DNA of 64,000 nucleotides from Rhopalosiphum padi (GCF_020882245.1 NC_083600.1:16678001-16742000); one strand, 5' to 3'. Positions 1-14,899 are shown, counted from the stretch's first letter. The notes: a model not told the origin generated them from the sequence alone. Numbers and translations: made by a program.

Positions 1-179
1 ATTTACTAAACAATTTGCAGTAGAAAAGGGAAGAGATTTCTCCTTTGAAAAATTTAAGTAGATATGTATCTTTACAGGACAATCTATAATAAGTACAAAA
101 ATTTCATGAATTTAAAAAAATATGCTTTTAAATATATTTAAAAACTATAAAAAAAAAAACAGATTTTAAATAACTGAAT

Positions 180-232
180 TTCTAAAGGAATATAATGAGG
201 AGTGAGCTTGTTCGGTAAATCATCCTGTATAG
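180..232. repeat. repeat terminus, reverse orientation
   Basis: Reversed, it reads ACAGGATGATTTACCGAACA then AGCTCACTCCTCATTATATTCC, matching the layout of the 1153 terminus. The element may extend left beyond the window. Confidence 0.3.
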
Positions 233-1152
233 TATGTATCGCTAAGACGAAGCAGACTTCCGCATAAACGGCACTCTTGAATTCGATATAATTTATGATA
301 CACGTATACAGGCGGCTTTTGTAATTCGAATAGTACTGAGGCTATATTAATGTGTATGCAAAGTGAATGTATTAATAAATCTTTGTTGAGTTCGACTTAC
401 ATAAATACAATATTACGATACGATGTATCGTAATTCGTATACTGAATCCGCATTTTTAGGCGCATATACAGCAGAAAATAAACTTTATCATACTAATAAT
501 CACCTATTAGTACATTTTTCATTAACTCAGTAGGTTCTATAAATAAATGTATTTGACAAAAAACACTTCAGGGCTCCAAGCGATTTATTTGTCGATCGCA
601 TATTATTTGCAAACTGCCGTAGTAATTTTTTTTGTAGATCTGATAAAAAAAAAAAGAAAAATAATATTAATAACAATATATACATTATTTAATTTTTTAA
701 TATAAACAAGTAATTTTTTTTACCGTTTCTAGATACATAACGCATAATAGGCTGCACACAATTGTAACGGAGAGTTCACACATACACATTTGAGATGTGT
801 TATAGCGTCGACCATTTCATGCTTTCAAATCGCGATGAATCTTCGCGAAACGCATTAAAAAGGTTCGCGGGTATGATGTTCGTACAGAAACCACTCCATC
901 GTACCAAAATCGCATAATTTAAGATAATATGTTTGTGTGAACATTAAAATTGTATTATTTGCTTGCACGCGGCTAAAATGGCAGTACGGCATTTTCACTT
1001 GTATATAATATGTGAAGGTACTTACATATTATAAACACTTGACCGTCGCCGTCGTAGAACATGTACTAGACATACATGACACATATTATATACTTAAATA
1101 CATGCATGCACAAGTACAAGTATTCGACAACTGGTCGACCTTTCTTATATGT

Positions 1153-1230
1153 ACGGGATGATTCATCAAGTATGCTCACTATCATTGTTTTTCCTTAAAT
1201 AATTTATTTATTCGTATTCCAATAATAAAT
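1153..1230. repeat. repeat terminus GGATGATTCATCA
   Basis: GGGATGATTCATCAAGTATG is followed by CTCACTATCATTG and TTAAATAATTTATTTATT. It resembles the reverse complements of 211-232 and 22480-22515, suggesting one transposon family. Confidence 0.35.
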
Positions 1231-2585
1231 AATTGTAAGTATATATTTAAACACCATATTTTAAAATACTTATAGATAATTTTATTAAAAGAGTCACCTG
1301 CGGCAATACATATTTTTTTGATCTGCGAGTTACATTGATGTATATGCTTTTTATTTGTGAAAATAAAATTGAGTAATTCATCAACTTGAAAGATGTTTTC
1401 TGATAAAAAATATTAACCCAAAAATTGAAAATCGAAACATTTTTATTGTTCCAGAAAGTGATGACAAACAGAAGAAATACATAAACCACTCTAAAACCAA
1501 CACATACGTCGTTATTCGCCCAGAATCAAAAACATCAGAGAAAAACAGGAATTTGTATTGATTTATATTTCATGAGTAAATTTTTGTTTATCAGTTAAGA
1601 ACCTTGATAATTCATTACAAGGTTTTTGTAAGTTGTTTTTACAGCAAATAAAAAATATCAAAAATACATAGTCACAGTTTTATTTTATTTTTAATCATTC
1701 AAAATTAAAATGTATACATTTATTAAAATCCCGAAAATTTACAATTTAATTTTGCAATTTAAGTCTATTAACTATTTTATCAATATTCAGATTTAATAAT
1801 TTGATGCAAGATTCCTTAGAAGTGTATTAACTGGAAATTAAAAAAAAAAGATTTAGTTTTGTTTTAACTCACAAATATTTGTTGGTATGAGTGATTATAG
1901 TTCAAATTTTGATAACATTGGATATTAACGTGTGTATTTTATTATCCAAAAATTGTTAATCTCATTAAAACTTGAAATATCTCACCGTTACTTGAATTAT
2001 ATTATATCTCTATACTTACTGAAATTAAAAAAAATATTTAGACTAATTGTATGCTTTTTAGAGGCATTTAAAATTTTCAAATGATTTTCGATTATTTTTT
2101 AAGTATTAAAAAAATGTTTTGACTGGGTCAAAAATGCTGATGAACTATTTTCTAAGTTATAAACATAAACTTTATATTATTGTAAGACTATAATATCTTG
2201 TGATAATAGGTTTACAAGACGTTGTGGAGGCTATAATGTTTTATAATGATTAATATTAAACTACAAACATTTTATAATATGAGAAAATTGTGAGAATATA
2301 ATAAGTTCTAGCTAGACTAAACATCATAAATTTGATCTCAGTTAGCATAGTAAATAAATAATATATATACTATATATATAAAGCTCAATAATTCATATAT
2401 ATAACACTTAAAAATTTCGATTTAGATGCAAAAATGTGTTCAGTGAAAATGTACTACTTAACTATTCGCTGTAAAAACCAATAACTCTAATTTGAGAAAA
2501 AAAATTGATTTCGGCGCTGCAGACGACTCGTCGAATGAGATAATAATTTAAGTATTTGAAAATATGGACTCTAAGTGTACTTACA

Positions 2586-2690
2586 GATATTGATATATCA
2601 TAATATGAATAAATTCATCGACAAACGATAAAGAGTGAAGAGGGATAATCATGCTCAACGAATCCGTGTGCACATGTACTGTTATATTAT
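2586..2690 (-). CDS. weak internal exon candidate
   Basis: The minus strand has acceptor-like AATATAACAG just upstream and a consensus donor ATCT|GTAAGT (2585-2580). Between them one frame reads HTDSLSMIIPLHSLSFVDEF and onward. No family recognised; could be chance. Confidence 0.18.
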
Positions 2691-3204
2691 GTATATTGGA
2701 TATATGAAATATGATAAAACGCGGCACCCTCACGACGCCTCTGTACAATAATCCACTGAATTTTTGTACGCGTAGCCGCGTAGGTATTACACGCAAGTAT
2801 AATAATTTAGTACAATACAATATTACAGAACAATTTTTATTGCCACGCCGAGGAGGTGGTCGAAAATGAATTATAATTCCGCAGACAATCGCATAACGTA
2901 CAATGTAAATTTAATATTATAATATTGCACCACACGCAGTACTCGGGCGCAGCAAACACGCGAAAACAACGCGTTGGTATTAAGTTAAGTTAAGATATAC
3001 ATAATACATGTATATAATAGGTGTACGCGGTAATGTGATACTTCATACTTGGCGTAATCGCACTGCATATACCGCGCGTTCATAATAAACCGTAACGGTA
3101 GCGTAGGTATTTCCTCTGGATATGTGGGTATTATAGTCGGACGACTCAATGACATTCAAGGACTTCCGGTAGCCAAACATGCGTGTACTCGGTGTGTGCA
3201 TGTT

Positions 3205-3235
3205 GTAAAAGTTTTCAGTGCGATTTTTTTATTTT
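3205..3235 (+). promoter_or_regulatory. possible arthropod initiator TCAGTGCG
   Basis: TTTTCAGTGCGATTT matches the arthropod Inr consensus TCAGT. It lies at the downstream edge of a CpG-richer stretch (2940-3220). No TATA box or joined exon was found, so this is only a candidate. Confidence 0.15.
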
Positions 3236-3333
3236 AGTCGGTGTTACATTTTTGAAATCCGGATAAACTGGATAAGTCCCTATCGCCCTAAATCTGCAAA
3301 AATTATTTTGACGACGACGATGATGACAAAAAC

Positions 3334-3371
3334 TACAATAACAATAACAATAACAACAACAACAACAACAC
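3334..3371. repeat. (AAC/AAT)n mixed trinucleotide repeat
   Basis: ACAATAACAATAACAATAAC followed by pure AAC units. Confidence 0.9.
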
Positions 3372-6300
3372 GGTACTAATCCAGTATAGATATAATTAAC
3401 AATAATCGATTAATAGTGTCTACATTGTGGTGTCGAGATTTACGTTTCGATCGATTTCGCAAACTCGGTCATGACATTTGGTTGTAGGTATATATATATA
3501 TAACTGCGCAATATTTTAATCTACAATTTTTTTTTTACGTTTAACCTTACGCTTGAGTACTTGACTATACATTAATAATATCATATAAGACATCGAAATT
3601 GTCAATAAAGGTATATATAAATAGCATATATCATATGATATAGTTTATATTATAAAATATAAGTAATACCGTCACAACAGAAAACTTTCAAGCATATAGT
3701 CGTAATAATACCTACTAAAATTGTTTAGGTTTTGAATAAACTTACAAAAATCAAGGAACTCGCCTTGCTGTATATAAGATGTCTAGTGTACTATGTCATT
3801 GAGTAGGTATAACTGTGTAATGGATATCTTAAATTCGAATTCAATGATAAATTATTGCATACGAAAAACTAGTATGAGCAAAAACGGGATGTCAGTCTAT
3901 AAATCTAAGTATATTTTATGATGTACACCTATCGATATTACTACTATATATATTTATTCTTTATTGATATAGCGGCAGCAGGTTGAACAATTTTTTGCTA
4001 AACTCAAATGCAATAATATGTTATATAGTAATTATTATATAATATTATTAACTGTTATTAATTTCTAAGTAATTACCGACGTACATGGTCACAGTGTGAG
4101 TAGGTTTATCGAAAAGTTTTAAATTAATATACATTTATTAAACATCACTTATAAAAATATTAATTACACGTAGTGGTAAAAAGTTTAAAATCCTTGCGAA
4201 TAATATTCTATGAATGAATTCAATAAAATAACCAACAATGTTGTTTTAAGTTTGAATATTTAATTTTGTCGAAATGTTAATTTCAAACGCTAAACAATAT
4301 TATTGTGGACTAACACTTTGCAGTATTTGCATTACATTCCCAAGCTTATACTTTTATCAATATTTAGAGAAAAAATCTAAATTTTCAAATATCTACAAAT
4401 ACATAAAAAATATTGTATATAGAATGATAATATTATAAAATGTGAAAAATATGAAAATTCAAGTGTCGAGGGTCCTGCAGCGGTTATTCGTTTTTGAAAC
4501 ATATAAGATAATTTAATTTATCAAATCTATCAAAAACAAATTAGAATTGAAGCATTTTTACTGCTTTAAAAGGCGATGAAAGATCCTCTTCCCAAAATAA
4601 AAACAGACACATGTGACACGTCATTGCAAAATCAATACATTTGTCGTTCTTCACAAAATTTAATATTGCTTGTCCTTTTTATATATTACTTTGTCGTGGT
4701 TAGAAATGTTAGAATATTGTGGTTGATTAATGTCAAAAAATGCAATGATCTACAAAATACAGGTATCGTACTTGATTAATTAATTTATGAATTTAAATAT
4801 TCATGTTTAATTTACTGCCTGGTTGCTACGGGATTTAAAATTCACTGTAAATCACATTTTAAAACAATTAGAAAGATAAATGGATAAATAATATATTTTT
4901 AACCTAACCTAATATTATATTTTCCATATAATATAAAACCTTGAAGTTTTTAACATGGCATTACATAATAATATCATGAATAGTAATAGTATGATACATT
5001 TAAATTTACAGCATAGTGCAATTACCCTAAATATTTGTTTTAAATAATTTTAAGACATCGTTAAACATATAATTTGTTACGAGAAAATCATTACGTAACT
5101 GATCGATTTAAATCGGAACTATACTCGCATTATAGAGTACGATAGAATAATTGTTTGTTCACGGGTGTTTCGATTTAAATGCAACACCAACCGGTCGTTA
5201 ATAATAATTATTCTGCGATTGCTCATTTCGACAAACTTAACATGATATTGCGCGCACACCCAGGGACCTTGAAGCCGTGATCTCCGCGGGTGAACAGCTA
5301 TAATGGGTAATAGTGGGCATATTCGCGGACCTAAGCTTACGAGTTATAATTTACACGCGTGCCGTTCAACGACGACAGTTCCGTCATTAAAAATTAACGG
5401 AAAATATGTTGTACGTTTCGTGAAAGTATACTAATCACAGCTGCAGAATCATTTCGATTTTGTATTGTAGAAGATTATAATAAGGTAGTCACCGCGTTAA
5501 CTATTTTGTACGAACAATGTGGTTTTCGATGCCGTTCGTTCGTCATATATTTTACGTCAATAATGTACTTGCAGCACGTCGATATACAATTTTTCTGGTG
5601 CGACTACGGAAGTAACCATCAATGATTATACGCCAAAACCTTCAACTTGCGACCGCGGTCGATCATACTTATGTATGTATATATATATATATATACAAGA
5701 TGTGGTTTCCTAGTTCTATATTCATATGATATGTATACATATACTATACGTTGTATAAAAATGTTGGAGAAGAGGCGTTTTGACCGAGCAATACTGCGAT
5801 ATTGTACACGAGTAATAACGATGACTTGGGAACGGGTCTCTACCAGACCATCATATGCCGTGTCTAGGATAGAGTTTAATATATTATATAACTCATAGAT
5901 ATAGCTTTTTAGTTTTTTCCGAAATTTTTCACCTTTATATAAAATGTACAGAACACAGGTCGATACGATTTTAGTGGAAACCCGGTTTCGTCCTTAAGCC
6001 TTTATCCAGACGACATGGTTAAACAACGATTCAACGTGCCGTTTCTCTTACCCAATAGGTACTTGGTATATTATGCTGCAATTGCTGCAGATATTGCCAA
6101 TAACAGATATTACGTGTATTGAGCACCTGATAATTTTGAACGATGGAAATATTTTTTTACTTTGTTCATTGACCACTGAAAGTTCCGAGATTTTTATATT
6201 ACGTGACTGTTTTTTTCAAATTTTTCTCGTAGATTCGACGTTAAATATAGTTTAAAAAAATCGATCATTTTTTTTATTCAAAAACTTTTATGTTTTTTAT

Positions 6301-9300
6301 TAATTCTATTGTTTCTAAAATTTACATTTTCAAAATTAAAATACTAAATACAGAGGAGTTAGATAATTAGCAAATTTACTTATTGCTTTTACTAAACATA
6401 ACTAAAATGTATTGAAAACCGTTTGTCCACATTTCAGTCATTTCAGGAATAATACAATAACTTTAAGGTGGATCTTAATTTAAGTGTTTTTAAAGGATTT
6501 ACATAGAGGAAATATTAAATTGGATTGCAATTTGCAACATTGAAACTTGATAAATATATTTTTGTTTGTATAAAAAAAACGACAGTATAACAACACGTTT
6601 GCCATTATAATAATAGTTCACGGACACAGTATGTATAGGTACAATGTAAATTATTACATAGTTGTATCAATCAAATTCCAATTATAAATACAATTTAATA
6701 ATGTATATTTTATTCATATGAATATAAATATTAAGCATTGTGAAATATTAAAGTAAAAATTATTAGATTTTTGTGAAATCGCTATTATTAAGTAGGTGTA
6801 TTGTTTTTCCTATTTTTATATCATACATTTTTTTCTACTCTATTAGCTTTACTGTCTTGACCTAGAATATCCTAAAATAGCTACTGTGTTGAAAGTGTAG
6901 TATTGAGTTGTCATGCTTTGTCCCGTCGATTCAGTACTAGGATTATATACTATATGCTCTATAATACTAGTTATACATGAAATGTATATATTAGGTAAAT
7001 TCATATGAGTATATTAATGGTATACTCATCAAAGTAGAAAATAAGTAAATTTCCGATAAAAAAAAATGCAACCATAGAAGATGCGACATTAAAATACAGA
7101 CAATATACAGTAGAAATGCATTGATTTCGATGACATTTAACGAAAACCGATTTAATCACTTATTTATCATGGTCTGTTACCATTACATTATATAAACTCA
7201 TATAAAATATCATATAACTCAATAAAACAGTAATGTAATATTGTTTTAATATGAATATGTGCCTGCTGGTATGCTTTATTAATTGTGACCAGCTTATATA
7301 TTTTGTTATCTATAATATATATTAGAAGAAAAAAATGTGTCTAACCAACGAAATTTATCACTAAATTTGGTTAAGTTATTATTGGGTACTATACATAAAC
7401 CTATTTGATTTCTACTGAACACTAATGCCATATTAATAATGGTACAATATAATAAATTAATAATGTTTATCATGATGCTTTTTCCATTGAGATTTAAGAC
7501 TTTATCGAATTCCATCTTGTTATATTAATTTTAAAAGATCATGGACCTTTTTTTAATATTATCTCATACCTACCATATGTCTTATTTTTTGTTACATTTT
7601 TAATTAGATTTGGCATTGATTATAAGCTTTTAATAAACATATATTAATTTTAATCTAAGATTAAATTCGTTAATTTATTTGATAACGTTTTAAATTTAAA
7701 TATTTAATTGCATACATTACTCTTTTTTTTGTGCTGTTATTTTTAATCTATTTTTGATTACGGACTAATTAATATTTTAAGACTATAATATAACGATATA
7801 ATTTCAATGTTTATTTCCATCATCGTTTCCATTTAAGCGCATTAATAGTTAATTATTATGTATTATAATTTATTATGGTAGCATACACTTCAATCGTTGT
7901 AAATACTGTATCATTGAAAAATTTAATGATGATTACATATTTTTCTTCACATCGTATAATATAAATATATGATAAAGGTGCATAATGTGATTAATGTTGT
8001 TTAAAATATCTATTATCTACAGTTATGGCTTATCAATAATAAACGTGTTACCATCGATATTACAATAACTTGATCACGTGAGATTCTAGGTTTTTATTTT
8101 TGAATGTTACTTTATAATCACTTTGAAGTTATAGATAAGTTATATTATATTTCAAAATATATAAACAACATTATGTGTGATTAGTAGAGACATTTAGGGA
8201 AAAAACAAAATTAGATTATGAGATGAATAAATCAATATTTTATATAATTTAATTTACTAATACATAAAATAAAAAATAAATATAATATTTCAACCTACTT
8301 ACTTTAAAATAGCAGAGATATATATTTATTTTCCATTAATAATATTTTTAACGTTTTAACAATATAAATAATATGTAATTATAATCATGTAAATGTGTGT
8401 AGCGCTAATATTCAAGTCCTCGAAACGAAGCAAAGATTGATAAAAACAAATATATTGGAGATAATACCACATATTATATTAGATATAAATTATTATTAGC
8501 TGGAAATAATATATAAAATATATACTACGTAAAACATTAAATTCCTATCAAAGTAATATTTTGTAAGACAGTAAATAATTTCGTCAGATTTTAAAACGAT
8601 CATTTGCTCGTTGCTGATTTAATTTCCATCTACAGTAACAATAATCAAATGATGTTTCACAAATATTTAATTTTATCAACCTAACCCTTTTTATCCTTTT
8701 TGGTCAACCAAGGACCAAGGTGGGTTCATTAGCATAACTTCATTTTTATTGACTAAACCTAAAGCACATCGTACAATAACAAATAGTTTAATAGAACGAT
8801 CATATATATGATCAAATATATCGATGCTGACCTAAAAAGTATATTTTTAAACTAAAAAATAACTTTAAATAACTATAATTCATTAAAAAAATTCTAAGTA
8901 TACTTATCAAAATTGTATAACTAAATATTAAATACCTTTTGAAAAATATTTAGAAAAATTAAACACTAATAACTTACACTTTAACTGATTTAAAAAAAAA
9001 AAAAAAAATTTTTTTTACACAATACACGAGAAAACTATAGGTATTGGCGTCATTAAAACATTATATAAAGTCGAATAAAGCAAATTGCATTAGAATTATA
9101 TTAAATACACTATTTTATTTATCCTAAACAGCGGGCAGAAGTTCTCAGAATTGTATACATGCATCATAATTTATAATCATTATAACAATTTACTGAAGTT
9201 TGTCTGTACTCGTACATATTATAATACATTTTGGAGTGAAGTTCTATTATTTTTGAACAATTTTATTTTTGTTGAAAGGTTATATATTTTATAATTTTAG

Positions 9301-10581
9301 TTTTAATTTATTGTAAAATATTATTACAGCATATCTTAATAGGTACTTATGAAAATGTATAAATATTTTGTACAGTGTGATTCATTTATTTTTGGGAAAT
9401 ATTTTTTTTTAATTTAATTTGAAATAATAATAAAATATCATATAAAAAAAAATACATTTTTAATTGTATATTCTTATTTCCTAAGAAATGTTTATTATCA
9501 TAATCTTATGAATATAATAAACATTTCGGACGCGTAGTTAACTATAGTCAAAACTTAATATTTTAAGTTTTGAGTAACGGAGTAGCAGAACAATATTTTT
9601 GTGGGTTGTCTCTGTTACATTTCACTTTTCTCATCTACACTTGAAATGTCTATAACTATTAAACACTATTTAGAAATGTTATTTTCATACATTTTAATTG
9701 TTAAAAAAGCATTCCACAGTTTGACCGTGAAACTTAAAATGTATGTATTGTCTTTCAATAAAATCAATAAAACATCATCATGAAAATAATAATCATGAAA
9801 TCACGAACTTTGACAACATAAACCAAACGTTTTCATTTGAAAACTTTTTATATTTTTAAAGAAATCTCGTAACTATAAGGCGTATCCATACTTACTTTAA
9901 AATAAAGTAACTCTATATACGTTCATCGGTTGAATCTGCTATGAAAACAGTCACCTTAGTTACCATAATAATATTATAAAAATTATATACCGTTTTACTA
10001 TAATAAAGCGTTTCCTTATGTTCGGACGGCATTGTTTCTAATTCTCAGACATTGACGTATTTTTTATTCGTCGACTCTTCTCAAACGCGCAGGCGCGCGC
10101 GCCTGCTCGAATTGGATATTATAATAATTATGTTATTATCATTGCGTCCCAACCCCGATAACCTTCGGACATTGCTCCGAAATGATAAGTTTATCTTTTG
10201 CAATGATCAGACGATTCGGGCGACGTGTAATCTCGTTCACTCGTATGCGTGTGTGTGAGCGCATATATGTGTATCGCTATATTATTATTATACACTAAAT
10301 ATACAGAGCGTAGATTGAAATAATTAAACATGTGATTTATATTATATTACTATGATGTACACGAGTGACGGAGATTCAATTGCCATTTTGCTCGATACCC
10401 GCGGGTCATCGTCGTTGTAATAGTCAATCAACCAAAAACGATCTATAATATTATATAATTATATAAAAAAACATTTTTAACTATTCAAAAACAAAAACAC
10501 GTGTGTATATTATATATAGAAAGTCTGTGTGGTAAAAGAAAAACTAAACGTTTTGAATGTATTATAATATCCATCATAATA

Positions 10582-11215
10582 TATAGGATGTCCTGCGAGG
10601 ACTTACAATAATTCTATTGTTATTATTTTTTTTTTTAATAAAACCCACAGGGACAAGGACAACAAGTATTTTATATTTTAATTTAATTTAATTTTTGGTA
10701 AAAAAGTAAAAAAATTATTTTTATTTAATTATTTTCAAAAAAAAAAAATCGAATATAGTTATTTTGCAGTTTATTTTTCTGAAAATGTTGACGTTTCAAT
10801 ATTTTATTTTCATTAGAATGGTAAATATTTTTTTTTAGTATTGATAATATTTTTGTATTATTTTATGGGCATGAGCTCGCGGGCCACATGTTAAATAACA
10901 CTTATATGGTATTTATTAATAATTCTCAATTTTTCTTTAAAATAAAAAAATATTAAAAATCAAGATGTTAATGATAATAAAATGTTATAACACCAACATT
11001 TTTAGGAAAATAAACTACAAAATGACCGATTCTTTTTTAAAAATTATTTATTAAAAATTATTATTTAACTTTTTTATCAAAACATTAAATTAAATTAAAA
11101 TATGAAATACTTGTAGTCCTTGTCCCTGTGAGTCTTATAGCAAAAAACAAAATTATTATATCTTCATTATTTAAGGAAATATCGCAACGGGTAAATTCAC
11201 GCGGGACACCCTGTA
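10582..11215. mobile_element. foldback MITE, full-length imperfect inverted repeat
   Basis: Left end TATAGGATGTCC and right end (reverse complement) TACAGGGTGTCC bound a unit of about 634 bp. Its two halves match in inverted orientation almost throughout: ACAGGGACAAGGAC at 10649 and its complement near 11115, then ACAAGTATTTTATATTTTAA versus ACAAGTATTTCATATTTTAA, and TTTTCTGAAAATGTTG versus TTTCCTAAAAATGTTG. The centre falls near 10898, beside a GC-rich GAGCTCGCGGGCC. No coding capacity, so it must have been mobilised by another element's transposase. Confidence 0.75.
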
Positions 11216-11260
11216 CCTACATATATATATTATATATTTGTATACCTATAAATACCTAAC

Positions 11261-11332
11261 CTTGTTGAACTCCACATACCATCGAGAAGATAACGTTGAC
11301 AAACCATTGCAGTATGCCAACATCCGGGATGT
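11261..11332 (-). CDS. possible 72-nt internal exon, reading frame undecided
   Basis: Bounded by acceptor AATTTTTTAG and donor CAAG|GTTAGG. The length is a multiple of three and all three frames are open. Phase 0 gives SRMLAYCNGLSTLSSRWYVE; phase 1 gives a membrane-segment-like VGILQWFVNVIFSMVCGV; phase 2 gives HPGCWHTAMVCQRY. The segment is less AT-rich than its surroundings. No family recognised. Confidence 0.3.
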
Positions 11333-11339
11333 CTAAAAA

Positions 11340-13930
11340 ATTGGCAAGAAATAATTAACCTACCTCGACATTTTTTTGTTATAATGTTGAAAATGTTCAG
11401 ACGAACAACACTGGATTTTTCCATGTCAATTAGTGATATTATATTATACTGTATTATATTACAGATTTACGGACGTAAGTTCTATTCATTAGTCATAACC
11501 AATACCTATTTACCATTTAGATATTTTTTACGACCCAAAACAAAAACAAACTGCAGATACACGTATTGGTTTTCAGCCGATAAAAACAATTACAATATGA
11601 TATCCGATAATATGAAAACGTCAAATATTCGAACCGTTATTGTTTTGGTAATAGCTAATTTCTCCCGTCTTGTTTTGATCGGACAGGTTGTTTGAGGAAT
11701 GTGTAATTATAATATTTTAATGTACAGAACGTAGTACAATGGGCGCCAGTGTCGTATATCGATGATTTTTCCTTGGTTACTGAATTTTCATTAAACCATT
11801 TTACTTATCATTGTTATATAAATTCAACGTATATTATAATATATTATTATACATAATATCATAATACCTCGGTAAATCAATTAATTATTTATCTAAACGT
11901 AGAAAATCATAAATTATGAACTTGAATAAAATCCGCATAGAATATTCTTATTTCTCGCAATTTAACATAATACCCGTAGTATATACATAATATTAATAAT
12001 TTGTATAGGCAAATATTATTATAACTATTACCTACTTAGATTATTAAATCGATGTGATTTATATTATAGGTTAAATTATTATTCTAAATCACTACGAGTA
12101 TTTATCTATTATTGCTGAATGTTAATTAAAATAAATATTGCACGAATATTATACGCAGATGATAATGTCCGGTATTGTGTCTTCGATATCGATTAATAAA
12201 AAAGTGATTTAAAAGTCTAAATTCTATAAAATAATGACGTATATATATATATATATCAATTGTCGTTTATCAACAAACAACGATTGAAATAGCAGGCGCA
12301 CTGTACGTTTTCATGTATATATAAAGCAAATTGTTGTTAAATGATAATCGATGTATATGATATTAGGTCAGTGAATGTAAAAAAATTCAAAATATGTTTT
12401 AAAAAATCATTTGTTTTCTAATATATTAAATTAGTGCCAGGTTTTTTTTTTATATAGGAAGGGGTGCAAATAGACTGTATACAATGAACATTTGCCAAAA
12501 ATAAAATACTACCTAGTAAGTTTATCGAGAGTATTTGACCGTTTTATACACAAGTTAAATAGGGTATACATAATTGATTAAAAAATGTGAAATCTTTGCG
12601 ATATTATTCGTGGGGTACTGTTAAACGGCAACAAATAAAAAATAATAATTTGTTGAATGGTACTGGTTTTCGGCCTAATGACCAAGATTGGACAGAAAAC
12701 GTTGAATTACTTATGAACACAATACAAATTAATTTTCTAAATAAATATTATATATTTTATATAAAAATATCAAAAGTTTTAATTTTATACAAATATAATA
12801 AAATTAATTAAATAATACAAATATTACACGTAAAAATAAAAAAAAACAATATTACAAGCACATACTTCGAAAACAGTATAAATAAAAAGTGGTCGTCTTC
12901 AAGTAGTATTCGTAATTCAAATGAATTTTCTGACTAAACTGTATAACTAAATACGATTTTAATCTGGAAATAAACAATAAAAGAAAATATAAATACAAAA
13001 TCAATACAATAATATGAAGGTTTGGTACACAATAATATTTGGATTATAAACGAATGGCGAATTATTATATGATAAACGATCCACGAATTATTTATTATAT
13101 ACTTATATAATATTATTCCAATTGCTACGGTTAAATAGGATTTAGTATTATCGACGTTTATAGGTATACGCTATGCCGCTATGGCGTTATATAATATTAT
13201 AAATAAGATACAGGCCTATCCGTTCATTGACTCGCTGTTTTCAATTAGTCCGCGCGCGTGCGTCGTCTATTCGTCCGAAATGTCACCGTGTTATATATTC
13301 GTATTTTATAATTTTTAGTTTTTACACATTATTATATGTAATATACTAATATGTGTAACGTGTATCACGTTCAGACAGAGGATAACAAGGGAATTTTCAC
13401 TGTACCCTCCCCCCCACCGGATTTTGAATTCAAACCAATGACTTCCCGTATGCCCAAAGTTTGTGCAGGAATTTAATCGTGATATTTAATAACTTAACAT
13501 CACACGAAATCCCCGAATAGCAATATACCCATAATAAATTCCACAGTGATAGTCGATAATATAATAGATATTGTAATAATATAATAATAATTGCTGCATT
13601 TTTCTAATTATTTAAATATTCATTATTTGGGGTTTTGCTTTATTATAATACGCAATTTGTAACAAAATTATTTTATTTTTGAATTTTTTTATGCAACCAC
13701 CGACAGTACCGATTTGGTCGTTTATCGAAATTTCAGTAAAGGTATAACTTAAAAATAATAACGTGTCTCATTTATATAATGAGACATAATTATGACGGAA
13801 AAACGTATAGGAATGCAGCGAAATCGTATCGATCGATGTAAACATATATTCTTCCATACGATTAACGATGTTTAATAATTGTAAAGTAATATCATGGAAT
13901 ATATTATATAAATATAACCACAAACAATGC
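11340..13930. other. gene-free stretch
   Basis: AT-rich. ORFs of 74-103 residues on the plus strand have translated-noise composition (runs of Ile, Tyr, Asn). A CpG-richer patch lies at 13230-13290. Confidence 0.45.
12238..12256. repeat. (TA)n microsatellite
   Basis: TATATATATATATATATAT tract. Confidence 0.95.
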
Positions 13931-13934
13931 TCAC

Positions 13935-14019
13935 CTGTTTTTACGTAAATCAGATAGCTGCTGACGATGTGTCGTCGTCGTCGTTCATTTTTCCGCAGAA
14001 CGCGAATCCATCTGTGCAT
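13935..14019 (-). CDS. possible first coding exon on minus strand
   Basis: ATG at 14019 opens MHRWIRVLRKNERRRRHIVS and remains open to donor ACAG|GTGAGC (13934-13929), phase 1. It is compatible with the 11261-11332 exon in its hydrophobic frame, which would give a basic N-terminus followed by a membrane segment. The frame contains a run of CGACGACGA-type codons that may be simple sequence, so coding status is weak. Confidence 0.22.
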
Positions 14020-14899
14020 GGTCGTCGGTTTAATATGACGATGATTATGATGATGATTGTGATATTATACATAATATAGTCCAAATCCGTTTTGACTAAA
14101 TTGACGGTGAAATGGACCAACAGAATACGCCGCGTGGGTACATAATGTAACAATGTGGTTATATTGCGATCCAGACGTTGTACTGTTTATAAATTCGGAC
14201 GACCAACAAATAGCTGTAAAAAAAACAACAAAAAAAGTACATGAGTAACATAACCAAAATAATCATGATGGCGCGCGGTGTGTGATTATCGGAGTTGGTA
14301 AATCGTTTCCGCAAAAAAGGTTACGGTCCTTACTTCATTACACGTAAATTGAAACCAAAACATTTAAAAATACATGAAAAATAATACATAATATATTATT
14401 TTTATAAGTCATGGAACAAAAAGTAGAAAAGTTATCCAAAAAGTAACATATACTATATTATAAGAAAAGGTGAAAGAATTTAAACGGAAATTGTTATATA
14501 TAAATTATGTCTGCTAAAATACATTTATTTTATTTACTCAATTTTATATGATATAAATAACATAATATCAATATAAGTATTATATCTGTCGGTTGAACGC
14601 AAAACGGTATTAATATAATATAAGGTATGTATAATATTATGTACGAGTACATTAAAAAATTTGAAGATTTTTGTTTGTATTTTAAAACTATCGCATGTAT
14701 GGCAAGTATATAGCCTATATAGGTGTCCATGCTATACACTATATGCTACATGATTTAGAATCTCAAAGATTCGAATTCCACCGATGGTCGCTAGTTGTTT
14801 TTATTGGAAACGGTCACTATAATATACTACCTATACAAAGTTCAACATTTTACACGCGCACGTCGCACATATACATGGACACACGGAGCGTAATATTTG

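Larger units (their letters stand above)
1..10580. other. AT-rich stretch without a convincing gene
   Basis: Holds two repeat termini (about 211 and 1153), the weak exon candidate at 2586-2690, a CpG-richer block at 5220-5660 and otherwise AT-rich sequence. No long coding frame or exon pair with good splice sites on either strand. Confidence 0.5.

Noticed and set aside
14765..14785. GATTCGAATTCC, resembling a tRNA T-loop
   Set aside because: No matching A box or cloverleaf upstream.
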